From: Roseburia sp.
Lineage (GTDB): Bacteria; Bacillota; Clostridia; Lachnospirales; Lachnospiraceae
Direction: 5' to 3'
DNA length: 64,000 nt
Assembly (NCBI GenBank): GCA_019421345.1
Contig: JAHZFL010000001.1
Location: forward strand, 89,252 to 153,251
How positions within the stretch are numbered: position 1 is the first letter of the stretch; each line of letters begins with the position of its first letter. This document shows positions 1 to 8,276 of the stretch, piece after piece. The notes below the pieces were generated by a model. That model was not told the DNA's origin. It worked only from the letters and a program-made list of their open reading frames with translations, and ran no database searches. The position numbers and the translations under genes are program-made.

Positions 1-1105
1 CGTTCTTGACGCTGCAAAAAGCGAGGGGTTCTCTCTGCGCGACCGCGACGTTATCGCGCTGACAGAATCAATCGTTGCGCGGGCACAGGGAAATTATGTC
101 TCCGTGTCTGACATCGCAGCGGACGTCAGGGCAAAGCTTGGCGGCGGCACAGTCGGCGTTATTTTCCCGATCCTATCCCGCAACCGCTTTGCGATCAACC
201 TAAAGGGCATCGCGATGGGGTGCAGCAAGGTCGTTCTGATGTTAAGCTATCCGAGCGACGAGGTAGGAAACGCCCTGCTGACCTACGACCAGCTCGATGC
301 TGCCGGCATCAACCCGTATTCCGATGTACTCACCTTAGAGAGATACCGTGAGCTGTTCGGCGAAAATAAGCACGAATTTACCGGTGTGGACTATGTAGAC
401 TACTATGCGGGTATCATCCGTGAAGCGGGTGCAGACGTCGAGATCATTTTCGCGAATCAGGCAAAAACCATACTAAACTATACCGACTGTGTTCTCACCT
501 GCGATATCCATACACGCAAGCGCACCAAGCGCATCCTAAAAGAGGCGGGGGCAAAGGTTGTCTGCGGACTGGATGATATTTTGACCGCTCCGGTAAACGG
601 CAGCGGCTACAATGCAAAGTACGGTCTGCTCGGCTCAAACAAGTCCACCGAGGATAAGATCAAGCTGTTCCCGAACGAGTGCAAGGACCTTGTCCTTGAC
701 ATCCAGTCCTCCATTCTTGAGAAAACAGGAAAGCATGTGGAGGTCATGGTGTACGGCGACGGCGCGTTCAAAGACCCGCAGGGCAAGATCTGGGAGCTTG
801 CAGATCCAGTCGTCTCCCCTGCATTTACCGACGGTCTGATCGGCACACCGAACGAATTAAAGTTAAAATATCTTGCCGACAATGATTTCGCTAATTTAAG
901 CGGCGCCCGGCTAAAGGAAGCAATCTCCGCCAGCATCAGGTCCAAGCAGGAAAACCTTGTCGGAAATATGGCGTCGCAGGGAACGACACCAAGACAGCTT
1001 ACCGACTTAATCGGCTCTCTGTGCGACTTAACCTCAGGCTCAGGGGATAAGGGTACACCCATTATTCTGATCCAGGGATATTTCGATAACTTCACGACTG
1101 ACTAA
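1..1105 (+). CDS. Coenzyme F420-0:L-glutamate ligase family protein, 5'-truncated by window edge
   Basis: The frame is open from the first complete codon at base 2 to a TAA at 1103-1105, so the start lies outside the window. The segment before the first internal start (GTG at 104) continues the family pattern with a DVIALTESIVARAQG stretch, as in CofE/FbiB N-termini (Pfam F420_ligase), followed by a glycine-rich turn (KLGGGTVGVIF). In methanogens and actinobacteria the family adds glutamates to F420-0. Lachnospiraceae are not known to make F420, so the true substrate here is unknown and probably another gamma-glutamyl acceptor. The last codons are followed directly by a hairpin, so the gene ends its transcript. 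Family assignment is from sequence pattern; function is open. Confidence 0.72.
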   Translation, partial: VLDAAKSEGFSLRDRDVIALTESIVARAQGNYVSVSDIAADVRAKLGGGTVGVIFPILSRNRFAINLKGIAMGCSKVVLMLSYPSDEVGNALLTYDQLDAAGINPYSDVLTLERYRELFGENKHEFTGVDYVDYYAGIIREAGADVEIIFANQAKTILNYTDCVLTCDIHTRKRTKRILKEAGAKVVCGLDDILTAPVNGSGYNAKYGLLGSNKSTEDKIKLFPNECKDLVLDIQSSILEKTGKHVEVMVYGDGAFKDPQGKIWELADPVVSPAFTDGLIGTPNELKLKYLADNDFANLSGARLKEAISASIRSKQENLVGNMASQGTTPRQLTDLIGSLCDLTSGSGDKGTPIILIQGYFDNFTTD

Positions 1106-1110
1106 TGCAC

Positions 1111-1140
1111 GGCCACCCGCTTGCGGGTGGTCATACTTTT
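1111..1140 (+). terminator. Intrinsic terminator after the F420-ligase-like gene
   Basis: A 10-bp stem (GGCCACCCGC / GCGGGTGGTC, one G-U pair) with a two-base loop starts 5 bases after the stop codon and is followed by a short T-rich tail (ATACTTTT). The stem is strong and the tail is modest. Confidence 0.7.
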
Positions 1141-1210
1141 CATCTGTTCTCCGTAAAAAAATCTGCAGGCTTTTAGCGTCTTTGTGCGCCTCCTGCTGTA
1201 AATAGCGCTT

Positions 1211-2104
1211 ATGAATATATTAGAATATGAAAACTATCAGGAAAAAAAATCACATGGGAATCCTCACTTTCCCTACAATACCTATCTGTGCTCCATCCCC
1301 CTTGATTTCCCGCAGGTACCGCTCCACTGGCACGACGAGCTGGAATTTATCTATGTCAAAAAGGGACGGGGTGTGATCACGATCGACTTTCTCACCTATC
1401 CGGCAGCCGCAGGAACGATCGCGCTGATCCTGCCGGGGCAGCTTCACGCGATCGCGCAATATGAACAGGAAACGATGGAATATGAAAATATTATTTTTCA
1501 TCCCGATATTCTCATTTCGCGAAAAACAGATGTCTGCAGCACGGATTTTCTCTCGCCCCTGTTCTCCGGCGCACGTTTTGTTCCGCCGCTCTATCCGCCG
1601 GATGCGCCGCACTATCACGAAATCGCCGCCTGTCTGGACGCCAACGACCAGATTTGCCGCACGATGCCCTACGGCTATGAGCTGTTTTTAAAAAGCCAGC
1701 TATTTCAGCTATTTTTTACGCTGACCAGCTGGTGTGCTCGTTCCGTTCCCACCGAGAAAAACCCGCAGGCTCTGGAGAAGATCAAGCGAATTTTAAAGTA
1801 TGTGGAAAACCATTATATGCATAAAATTACGATCGCTGCCATCGCAGAGGAAGCAGGACTTAGCGCCTCCTACTTCATGAAATATTTCAAGCATATGATG
1901 GGAACATCCTTTATCGATTATCTCAATGATTACCGTCTTACGATGGCGTCAAGGCTCCTGCTCTCCTCCGACTCCTCGATCCTTGCGATCGCCGCCGAGA
2001 CGGGATATGAAAATCTCTCCTACTTTAACCGTGCCTTCAAGAAAAAATTTCAGATGACGCCGCGGGAATACCGCAAAAACGGCGGATGCACCGGAAATTC
2101 CTGA
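1211..2104 (+). CDS. AraC family transcriptional regulator with N-terminal cupin
   Basis: The 297-residue protein has the two-part plan of sugar-responsive AraC regulators. Residues about 25-110 hold a cupin-like ligand domain with HWHDELEFIYV and a GTIALILPGQLHAI strand. Residues about 195-290 hold two helix-turn-helix motifs, ending in the usual ETGYENLSYFNRAFKKKFQMTPREYR signature region. It would bind DNA as an activator or repressor and sense a sugar or similar ligand. It stands alone between two terminators and converges on nagB, so its target cannot be told from position. The ribosome site before ATG 1211 is poor. The last codons form one arm of a shared terminator. Confidence 0.88.
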   Translation: MNILEYENYQEKKSHGNPHFPYNTYLCSIPLDFPQVPLHWHDELEFIYVKKGRGVITIDFLTYPAAAGTIALILPGQLHAIAQYEQETMEYENIIFHPDILISRKTDVCSTDFLSPLFSGARFVPPLYPPDAPHYHEIAACLDANDQICRTMPYGYELFLKSQLFQLFFTLTSWCARSVPTEKNPQALEKIKRILKYVENHYMHKITIAAIAEEAGLSASYFMKYFKHMMGTSFIDYLNDYRLTMASRLLLSSDSSILAIAAETGYENLSYFNRAFKKKFQMTPREYRKNGGCTGNS

Positions 2105-2143
2105 CATAGTCAGAATAAATTCCCGTGCATCCGCCGTTTTTAT
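2074..2143. terminator. Bidirectional terminator shared by the AraC gene and nagB, partly inside the AraC coding region
   Basis: A perfect 17-bp inverted repeat (AAAAACGGCGGATGCAC at about 2075-2091 against GTGCATCCGCCGTTTTT at 2125-2141) has T-runs on both outer sides. The left arm encodes the last residues of the AraC protein, so sequence and structure are both constrained there. Confidence 0.85.
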
Positions 2144-2154
2144 TCACTTATGGG

Positions 2155-2895
2155 TTATACGCTCTGCATCGGCGCTTTCGATAATGCCGCCTCATCCGCC
2201 ACAACTGTCACATCCGGGTGCATCTGTAAAATAGATGCCGGAACCTCCGGTGTCACCGGGCCCCAGAATGCGCGCGCCACAATATCTGCCTTACCCTCGC
2301 CGTTTACTACGACAAGGATCTTCTTTGCCGCCATAATTGTTCCGATTCCCATCGTATATGCCTGTGTCGGCACTTCCTCGATAGACTGGAAAAATCTGGA
2401 GTTTGCCTCGATCGTGCTCTGTGTCAGATCCACACAGTGCGTTGTCTTTTCAAAGCATTCACATGGCTCGTTAAAGCCGATATGACCATTATTTCCAAGT
2501 CCGAGAAGCTGCAGATCAATGCCGCCAAGCTCGCGGATGATCCGCTCATGCTCCGCACAAGCCGCATCCGCATCCGGGTTTGTTCCGTCCGGCACATGCG
2601 TCGCCTCCTCGCGGATATTGACATGACTGAACAGATGCTCATGCATAAAATAATAATAGCTCTGCGGATCGGTTCTTTTCAGTCCGCGGTACTCGTCAAG
2701 ATTCACGCTGGAAACCTTTGAGAAATCCAAATCTCCCTTTTTGTACCAATCGACTAACTGCTCATATGCCCCGACCGGAGTTGAACCGGTTGCAAGCCCA
2801 AGCACACAATCCGGCTTCATGATCACCTGCGCGGAAATGATATTCGCCGCCTTTCTGCTCATATCCTGATAATCCTTCGCTTTTATAATGTTCAT
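2155..2895 (-). CDS. nagB: Glucosamine-6-phosphate deaminase
   Basis: NagB converts glucosamine 6-phosphate to fructose 6-phosphate and ammonia in amino-sugar breakdown in the cytosol. The 246-residue length is normal. Visible family motifs are the phosphate-binding GLATGSTPVGAY near residue 35, the catalytic Asp in SSVNLDEY near residue 68, and GLGNNGHIGFNEP near residues 132-144 with the active-site His and Glu. ATG at 2895 follows an AGGAGG box at the right spacing. No nagA or PTS gene is beside it; it is a single gene here, converging on the AraC regulator across a shared terminator. Confidence 0.96.
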   Translation of the reverse strand: MNIIKAKDYQDMSRKAANIISAQVIMKPDCVLGLATGSTPVGAYEQLVDWYKKGDLDFSKVSSVNLDEYRGLKRTDPQSYYYFMHEHLFSHVNIREEATHVPDGTNPDADAACAEHERIIRELGGIDLQLLGLGNNGHIGFNEPCECFEKTTHCVDLTQSTIEANSRFFQSIEEVPTQAYTMGIGTIMAAKKILVVVNGEGKADIVARAFWGPVTPEVPASILQMHPDVTVVADEAALSKAPMQSV

Positions 2896-2994
2896 CTCTG
2901 TGTCCTCCTGTAAAAAATTTATGTTTCCCGCATTGCGCGGTTATCACCGTAGACTTCATCTATGTACAAAAACCCTGATTTGCGTGAAAATAGC

Positions 2995-3023
2995 TTTCCA
3001 TTTTTGCACATTCTGTTTATAAT
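2995..3023 (+). promoter_or_regulatory. Sigma-A promoter for the lspA-like/PAP2 pair
   Basis: TTTCCA (2995-3000), a 17-bp spacer and a perfect TATAAT (3018-3023) lie 37 bases before the start of the signal peptidase II-like gene. Confidence 0.65.
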
Positions 3024-3059
3024 AAGGCTGACAAGCAAAACCGTATCGAAAGGAGCTCT

Positions 3060-3530
3060 ATGATCTATCTCATCATCACCGCCTGCATATTTGTTTCTGA
3101 CCTTATGCTAAAGGCCTACATCGACAAAAAATATCCCTGCGGCTTGAAACACCCTCGCTTAAACGGAGCGATCATCCTCGAAAAGTATTATAACAGAGGA
3201 GCCGCATTAAATCTACTCTCAAAAAAACCAAATTTTTTAAAGCTGCTCCAAACGCTGCTCCTTGTTACCGTGGGCATTTTTTATTATCTCACGCTCCACG
3301 TTTCCAAAAAGCCCCTCGCAAAAGCTGGATGCGCGCTTTTATTCGGCGGCGGCTGCAGCAATTTGCTTGACCGCTATGCAAAAGGTCACGTCGTAGACTA
3401 TTTCCGCATCAATCGCGGACCGAAATGGCTAAAACGTATCATTTTTAATCTTTCTGACTTCTGCATCTTTATCGGTGCTATTTTGACTGTCTGTGCGGCA
3501 GACAGAAAAGCTACGGAGGAATCACAATGA
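3060..3530 (+). CDS. Signal peptidase II (LspA) family protein
   Basis: A 156-residue membrane protein with four predicted hydrophobic segments. Family signatures are in order: NRGAALNLL (the NxGAAF block) near residue 45, GCSNLLDRYAKGHVVDYF near residues 100-117 with the first catalytic Asp, and IFNLSDFCIFIGAIL near 129-143 with the second catalytic Asp. LspA cuts the signal peptide from diacylated prolipoproteins at the membrane. AGGAG sits 4 bases before ATG 3060. It overlaps the PAP2 gene by ATGA, so the two are translated together. It may be a second LspA copy beside a housekeeping one elsewhere; this cannot be judged from the window. Confidence 0.85.
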   Translation: MIYLIITACIFVSDLMLKAYIDKKYPCGLKHPRLNGAIILEKYYNRGAALNLLSKKPNFLKLLQTLLLVTVGIFYYLTLHVSKKPLAKAGCALLFGGGCSNLLDRYAKGHVVDYFRINRGPKWLKRIIFNLSDFCIFIGAILTVCAADRKATEESQ

Positions 3531-4021
3531 AAAAAGAGACTTATCTTCGTCTGACAAAAATCGTTCGGGGACACCCGCGGCGCATACGTCTGATCGCTGT
3601 CTGCAACCGGCTTCTGGCGGGTATCTTTTATGTCCTCTATCCGTTGTTTTTGCTCCTTCTGCTGCTGCGCCGCCACCCGTTTCTTTTGCGCGCGGCGCTC
3701 GTTCCCGCAGTCTCCTTTGCGGCAGTGTCCGTTTTCCGCAGCTATTTAAACGTACCGCGCCCCTATGAAAAATTTGGAATTTCTCCCGTGCTCAAAAAAG
3801 ATACCTCCGGCAGATCCTTTCCAAGCCGCCATGTATTTTCCGCATTTATGCTCGCAATGACTGTATTTTATCTCTATCCGCTCATCGGCTGTCTGCTGTT
3901 TGCCTGCGGCTGTCTGCTCGCCGTCATCCGTGTGATCAGCGGGGTTCATGAGCCGCGCGACGTTATCGCAGGCGCTATGATAGGAATTATCTGCGGCGTC
4001 ATCGGCTATTATGTACTTTAA
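3527..4021 (+). CDS. PAP2 superfamily membrane phosphatase
   Basis: A 164-residue protein with several membrane helices and the three PAP2 active-site blocks: VPRPYEK near residue 80, SFPSRHVFSAF near residues 98-108 (PSRH in place of the common PSGH), and RVISGVHEPRDV near residues 139-150. Members remove phosphate from phosphatidic acid, prenyl diphosphates or related lipids at the membrane. Start and stop are shared with the LspA-like gene (ATGA), which suggests joint expression, perhaps in lipid-carrier or envelope lipid turnover. It converges with the CBS gene; the two stop codons share the four bases TTAA. Confidence 0.88.
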   Translation: MKKETYLRLTKIVRGHPRRIRLIAVCNRLLAGIFYVLYPLFLLLLLLRRHPFLLRAALVPAVSFAAVSVFRSYLNVPRPYEKFGISPVLKKDTSGRSFPSRHVFSAFMLAMTVFYLYPLIGCLLFACGCLLAVIRVISGVHEPRDVIAGAMIGIICGVIGYYVL

Positions 4022-4440
4022 GCCCCCTGCGCCTCCTGCGCGGAAGCCTTGCGCCCCAGATACGCCAGAATATCTTTTCTTGTAACGATTCCGATAAAAA
4101 CATTTTTATCATCCACCACGGGAACAAAGTTCTGATTCATTACCTTATCAAACAAATTCTCCATGGACTCGTCGATCTTTACCGCCTGATTATCCCTGCG
4201 GCGCGCAACCGAGGTGACAGGCATATCCTCAAGCAACTGAAGCTGCGGAAAATTCCTGTCCTTTAAAAACCACAGCAGATCGCCCTCCGTGATCGTTCCA
4301 ATATATTTCCCGTCCGCTCCAAGCAGCGGAATCGCCGTATATCCGTGGTGCTCCATCTTCTCCAAAACCTGACGCATGGTATCGGTATCCTCCACATGTG
4401 CGACCTCCTCCTTTGGCGTCAAAAAAAATAGTATATTCAT
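4018..4440 (-). CDS. CBS-domain pair protein, last gene of the V-ATPase operon
   Basis: A 140-residue cytosolic protein made of two CBS motifs, residues about 8-65 (EEVAHVEDTDTMRQVLEKM, then GYTAIPLLGADGKYIGTIT) and about 70-130 (NFVPVVDDKNVFIGIVTRKDIL). CBS pairs bind adenine nucleotides such as AMP, ATP or c-di-AMP and act as sensors. Its ATG overlaps the stop of V-ATPase subunit D in ATGA, so it is translationally coupled to that operon. A nucleotide sensor tied to an ATP-driven ion pump is a plausible link, but that role is inference. The gene ends back to back with the PAP2 gene with no room for a separate terminator. Confidence 0.88.
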   Translation of the reverse strand: MNILFFLTPKEEVAHVEDTDTMRQVLEKMEHHGYTAIPLLGADGKYIGTITEGDLLWFLKDRNFPQLQLLEDMPVTSVARRRDNQAVKIDESMENLFDKVMNQNFVPVVDDKNVFIGIVTRKDILAYLGRKASAQEAQGA

Positions 4441-5063
4441 ATGTTTCCTTTCGTCTCTTTCTTTTTGATAACCTTTAGTCTGGTAAATTCCTCCCGCTCC
4501 TTTTCCTCGAGATACTCCTGAATCTCCTTTTCAAGACGCTCGTATTTTGGAATCGTGATATGTGAGAGCGCATTTGCCCGCTTTTGTGTCTTTTTGATGT
4601 GATAGGCGAGACGATATGCGGAATTTTCAATTTCTGCGAGGCGTATCGTAAGCTCCTTCACCTGCTCAAACTGCTGGCATGCCTCATCCAGCGACAGCTT
4701 GGTATGATAAAAGGAATAGGCGGGCTTCCGCTCACCCTTCTCATACTCTACCTTTGGAATCTCTGTTCCCATCACACTGCGCCGCTTGATCCGTATGGAA
4801 TGCTCGACGGGAACACAGAGTGCGATCTCCTCCACCTCGTGAATGCCCATCTGGATATTTGCGCGCTGCAAAGCACGGTATGCGTTCGTAAATGTCGTGT
4901 CTATTTGCTCCTGAAGCTCGGAGGCTTCTGCGATCAGCTCCATCAGCTCGCGTATCAAAATATTTCTTTTTTTATCCATGAGCTCATAGCCCTCTCTTGA
5001 GAGGGCAAGCGCATTCTTTGCCAGAATCAGATTGCCCTTCGTTGGAAATGTATTTGGATCCAT
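4437..5063 (-). CDS. ntpD: V-type ATP synthase subunit D
   Basis: Subunit D is the central rotor shaft of the V/A-type ATPase. The 208 residues are mainly two long helices, with the family start (PTKGNLILAKNALALSREGYELMDKKRNIL) and a matching C-terminal helix (YRLAYHIKKTQKRANALSHITIPKYE). ATG 5063 has AGGAGG 5-6 bases upstream. It follows subunit B by 12 bases and is coupled to the CBS gene by ATGA. Confidence 0.95.
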   Translation of the reverse strand: MDPNTFPTKGNLILAKNALALSREGYELMDKKRNILIRELMELIAEASELQEQIDTTFTNAYRALQRANIQMGIHEVEEIALCVPVEHSIRIKRRSVMGTEIPKVEYEKGERKPAYSFYHTKLSLDEACQQFEQVKELTIRLAEIENSAYRLAYHIKKTQKRANALSHITIPKYERLEKEIQEYLEEKEREEFTRLKVIKKKETKGNI

Positions 5064-5075
5064 ACCGCCCTCCTG

Positions 5076-6449
5076 CTATTCCCAGTATTTTTCCAGTATC
5101 CTCGTATCGATACGGTCAAGCTCCTCCCGCGGCAGGATGTGCAAAAGCCTCCATCCGATCGCAAGCGTCTCCTCGATCGTGCGGTTTTCATTCCTTCCCT
5201 GACCGACAAACTCCTGTTCAAACGCCGTGCCGAACCGGAGATATTTCTTGTCGATCGGCGATAGCTCATCCTCCCCGATAACGCTCGCCAGATCCCGCGC
5301 CTCGCCCACACGCGCATAGGAGGAGAATAGCTGGTTCGCCACGTCCTGATGATCCTCTCTTGTGTATTTTGCTCCGATCCCGTCCTTCATCAGACGAGAC
5401 AGCGAGGGCAGAACATTGATCGGCGGATAGATGGTTTTCTGATGCAGCGCCCGCTCCAATACGATCTGTCCTTCCGTAATATAGCCCGTCAGGTCAGGAA
5501 TCGGATGCGTAATGTCGTCGTTGGGCATCGTAAGAATCGGAAGCTGCGTCACAGAGCCTGAGGAACCCTGCACGATCCCCGCCCTTTCATAGATCGCCGC
5601 AAGTTCGCTGTAAAGATACCCCGGATAACCCTTGCGGCTTGGGATCTCTCCCTTTAAGGAAGAAACCTCGCGCAGCGCCTCCGCAAAGGAGGTCATATCC
5701 GTAAGGATCACCAGAATGTGCATATTCTTCTCAAACGCCAGGTATTCCGCGGCGGTCAGCGCCACCTTTGGTGTGATCAGACGCTCAACAACAGGATCAT
5801 TGGACAGATTTAGAAACATCGCCACATGCGCGCTTGCCCCGCACTCCTCGAAGGTACGCTTGAAGTATTCCGCCACGTCATATTTTACGCCCATCGCGGC
5901 AAATACGATCCCAAACTCCTCCCCGCTGTCATCTCCCAGACTTGCCTGCTCCACGATCTGTGCCGCCAGCTCGTCATGCGGCAGACCGTTGCCTGAAAAG
6001 ATCGGCAGCTTCTGCCCGCGGATCAAGGTCGTTAGCGCATCAATCGCAGAGATGCCTGTCCTAATATAATTTCTTGGATATTCCCTGCTGCAGGGATTCA
6101 TCGGCTGACCGTTGACGTTGCGGTACTCCTTTGCCTTGATCGGACCAAGACCGTCGATCGGTCTGCCAAGCCCGTTAAAGGTACGTCCCAAAAGCTCCTC
6201 CGATAATCCAAGCTCCATGGGATGACCGGTCAGTCTTGTATGCGTATTTAACAGCGACATCTGTGCCGTACTCTCAAATACCTGAATGACTGCATGATCC
6301 TCATTGATCTCAACGATGCTCCCCAGCTTCTTCTCCCCGCCGTCTGCTATGGAAAATTCAACAATCTCATCATAAAAGGCGCCTCTGACGCCCTCAAGTA
6401 CGATCAGCGGACCATTGATCTCACTCAGCCCTAAATATTCAATCGCCAT
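5076..6449 (-). CDS. ntpB: V-type ATP synthase subunit B
   Basis: The non-catalytic nucleotide-site subunit of the V1 hexamer, 457 residues, a normal length. It starts with EYLGLSEINGPLIVLEGV, carries GRTFNGLGRPIDGLGP near residues 88-103, and lacks the P-loop of subunit A, having GNGLPHDELAAQI in its place. SRLMKDGIGAKYTREDH near residue 350 is the conserved arginine-finger region. It lies between subunits A and D in the usual order. Confidence 0.97.
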   Translation of the reverse strand: MAIEYLGLSEINGPLIVLEGVRGAFYDEIVEFSIADGGEKKLGSIVEINEDHAVIQVFESTAQMSLLNTHTRLTGHPMELGLSEELLGRTFNGLGRPIDGLGPIKAKEYRNVNGQPMNPCSREYPRNYIRTGISAIDALTTLIRGQKLPIFSGNGLPHDELAAQIVEQASLGDDSGEEFGIVFAAMGVKYDVAEYFKRTFEECGASAHVAMFLNLSNDPVVERLITPKVALTAAEYLAFEKNMHILVILTDMTSFAEALREVSSLKGEIPSRKGYPGYLYSELAAIYERAGIVQGSSGSVTQLPILTMPNDDITHPIPDLTGYITEGQIVLERALHQKTIYPPINVLPSLSRLMKDGIGAKYTREDHQDVANQLFSSYARVGEARDLASVIGEDELSPIDKKYLRFGTAFEQEFVGQGRNENRTIEETLAIGWRLLHILPREELDRIDTRILEKYWE

Positions 6450-6476
6450 ACTCTTTTACCCTTTCGCTATGATCTG

Positions 6477-8243
6477 CTATGCATTGGTCTCCAGCAAATG
6501 CTGATAAAATTCCTCGATCATATCATCATAAGCACGAAATTTCTCCAGCTCCTTATTGGGCACATCATATTTGATCGCAATGATCTTCTCAAATACATCA
6601 CTCTCCCTAAGAAGCGCCATCGGCATATTGCGCTCGATCAACTCCTTGCACCGCTCGTACAGATGAAGGATCACCTCCATCATCCGAAGCTGCTTTTCCA
6701 TCGGGACGAACGTGTCATCGGCATGAAACGCATTCTGCTGTAAAAATCCAAGACGTATCACACGCGCAATTTCAAGCACCAGCTTTTGATCGTCCGGCAG
6801 CACATCACTTCCGATCAGCTTGACGATCTCATTCAAACGGTTCTCGGTCGTCAAAATATTCAGAAGCTGATTTCTGCAATAAATAAAATTTCCGCCTACA
6901 TTCTCATGATACCATGACGCCAGATCGTTCATATATTCCGAATAGCTTGTCAGCCAGTTGATCGCCGGATAATGTCTCGCATAGGCAAGCGATTTATCAA
7001 GCGCAAGAAAGCAGCGCACAAACCGCTTGGTGTTCTGCGTCACAGGCTCTGAAAAATCACCGCCCTGCGGTGACACTGCTCCAATGATCGTCACGCTTCC
7101 CTCTGTGCCGTTTAAATTCTCTGTATAACCTGCTCGCTCGTAAAAAGCAGAGAGGCGGGACGCAAGATACGCCGGAAAGCCCTCCTCCGCCGGCATTTCT
7201 TCCAAGCGCCCGGAAAGCTCCCGCAGCGCCTCCGCCCAACGCGAAGTCGAATCTGCCATGATCGCCACATGATACCCCATGTCCCGGTAATACTCCGCCA
7301 GCGTGATGCCGGTATAGATACTCGCCTCACGCGCTGCCACCGGCATATTGGAGGTATTGGCGATCAACGTCGTCCGCTCCATCAAAAGGCTCCCGGTCTT
7401 TGGATCCTCCAGCTCTCCGAATTCCTCCAGCACGTTTGTCATCTCATTGCCGCGCTCCCCGCAGCCAATGTAAATAATAATATCCGCGTCACACCACTTC
7501 GCGAGCTGATGCTGCGTCATGGTCTTTCCCGTGCCAAAGCCTCCCGGAAGCGCCGCCGTTCCTCCCTTTGCAATCGGAAAGAGCGTATCCAAAATCCGCT
7601 GCCCCGTCACAAGCGGACGATCCGCCGGATAGCGCCGCCCGACCGGTCTTGGAATTCGGATCGGCCACTTCTGCATCATGCAGACACCTGTTTCCTTTCC
7701 TTCTCCCGTACGAATCCTCACAAGTTCCTGCACAATCGGATACGCGCCATCCGGCTGCGCGAAAACAACCTCGCCGAAAATATCAGGCGCAAGCATCACC
7801 TTATGCACGATGGACGCAGTTTCTCTTACCTCCGCGATGATGCTTCCACCGCTCACCGCATCCCCGACTGCCACCGTAAGATGCGTCTCCCACAATCGCT
7901 CCCGATCGAGCTCATCGACACAGGCGCCGGTGGGAATAAACGCGCCGCTTGTCTTTGCGATCGTCTCAAGCGGTCGCTCAATGCCGTCAAAAATGTTGGA
8001 GAGAATGCCCGGCGCAAGCGTCACACAGATCGGACCTCCCGTTCCCTCAACCGGCTCTTTTGGCTTTAGCCCTGAGGTATCCTCATAGACCTGTATCGTC
8101 GTCTCCCGGCTCGTCAGTCCGATCACCTCTCCAATGAGGCGGCTCTCACCGACGTATACCATCTCATTCATCTGATAGCCGAGGTTTCCGCGCACCAAAA
8201 TGATCGGTCCGTTAATTCCATAAATCGTTCCCTTTATTGCCAT
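6477..8243 (-). CDS. ntpA: V-type ATP synthase catalytic subunit A
   Basis: The catalytic subunit of the V/A-type ATPase, 588 residues. The Walker A loop GGFGTGKT is at residues 234-241, and the non-homologous region typical of V-type A subunits lies between about 115 and 190. Downstream motifs include IYIGCGERGNEM and the Walker B region with MADSTSRWAEALRE. It sits at the membrane face and couples ATP hydrolysis or synthesis to ion movement. AGGA-type ribosome site precedes ATG 8243. Confidence 0.97.
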   Translation of the reverse strand: MAIKGTIYGINGPIILVRGNLGYQMNEMVYVGESRLIGEVIGLTSRETTIQVYEDTSGLKPKEPVEGTGGPICVTLAPGILSNIFDGIERPLETIAKTSGAFIPTGACVDELDRERLWETHLTVAVGDAVSGGSIIAEVRETASIVHKVMLAPDIFGEVVFAQPDGAYPIVQELVRIRTGEGKETGVCMMQKWPIRIPRPVGRRYPADRPLVTGQRILDTLFPIAKGGTAALPGGFGTGKTMTQHQLAKWCDADIIIYIGCGERGNEMTNVLEEFGELEDPKTGSLLMERTTLIANTSNMPVAAREASIYTGITLAEYYRDMGYHVAIMADSTSRWAEALRELSGRLEEMPAEEGFPAYLASRLSAFYERAGYTENLNGTEGSVTIIGAVSPQGGDFSEPVTQNTKRFVRCFLALDKSLAYARHYPAINWLTSYSEYMNDLASWYHENVGGNFIYCRNQLLNILTTENRLNEIVKLIGSDVLPDDQKLVLEIARVIRLGFLQQNAFHADDTFVPMEKQLRMMEVILHLYERCKELIERNMPMALLRESDVFEKIIAIKYDVPNKELEKFRAYDDMIEEFYQHLLETNA

Positions 8244-8276
8244 ACCCTATTTCCTGCCCCTTCCTTCTTTACGGCA

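Noticed and set aside
607..1095. Long antisense frame (162 codons) inside the F420-ligase-like gene
   Set aside because: The plus-strand frame has clear family motifs; the antisense one has no ribosome site and no recognisable pattern.
7269..8069. 266-codon plus-strand frame inside V-ATPase subunit A
   Set aside because: It is a shadow of the strongly conserved ntpA gene, with an Arg/His/Pro-rich composition typical of antisense frames.
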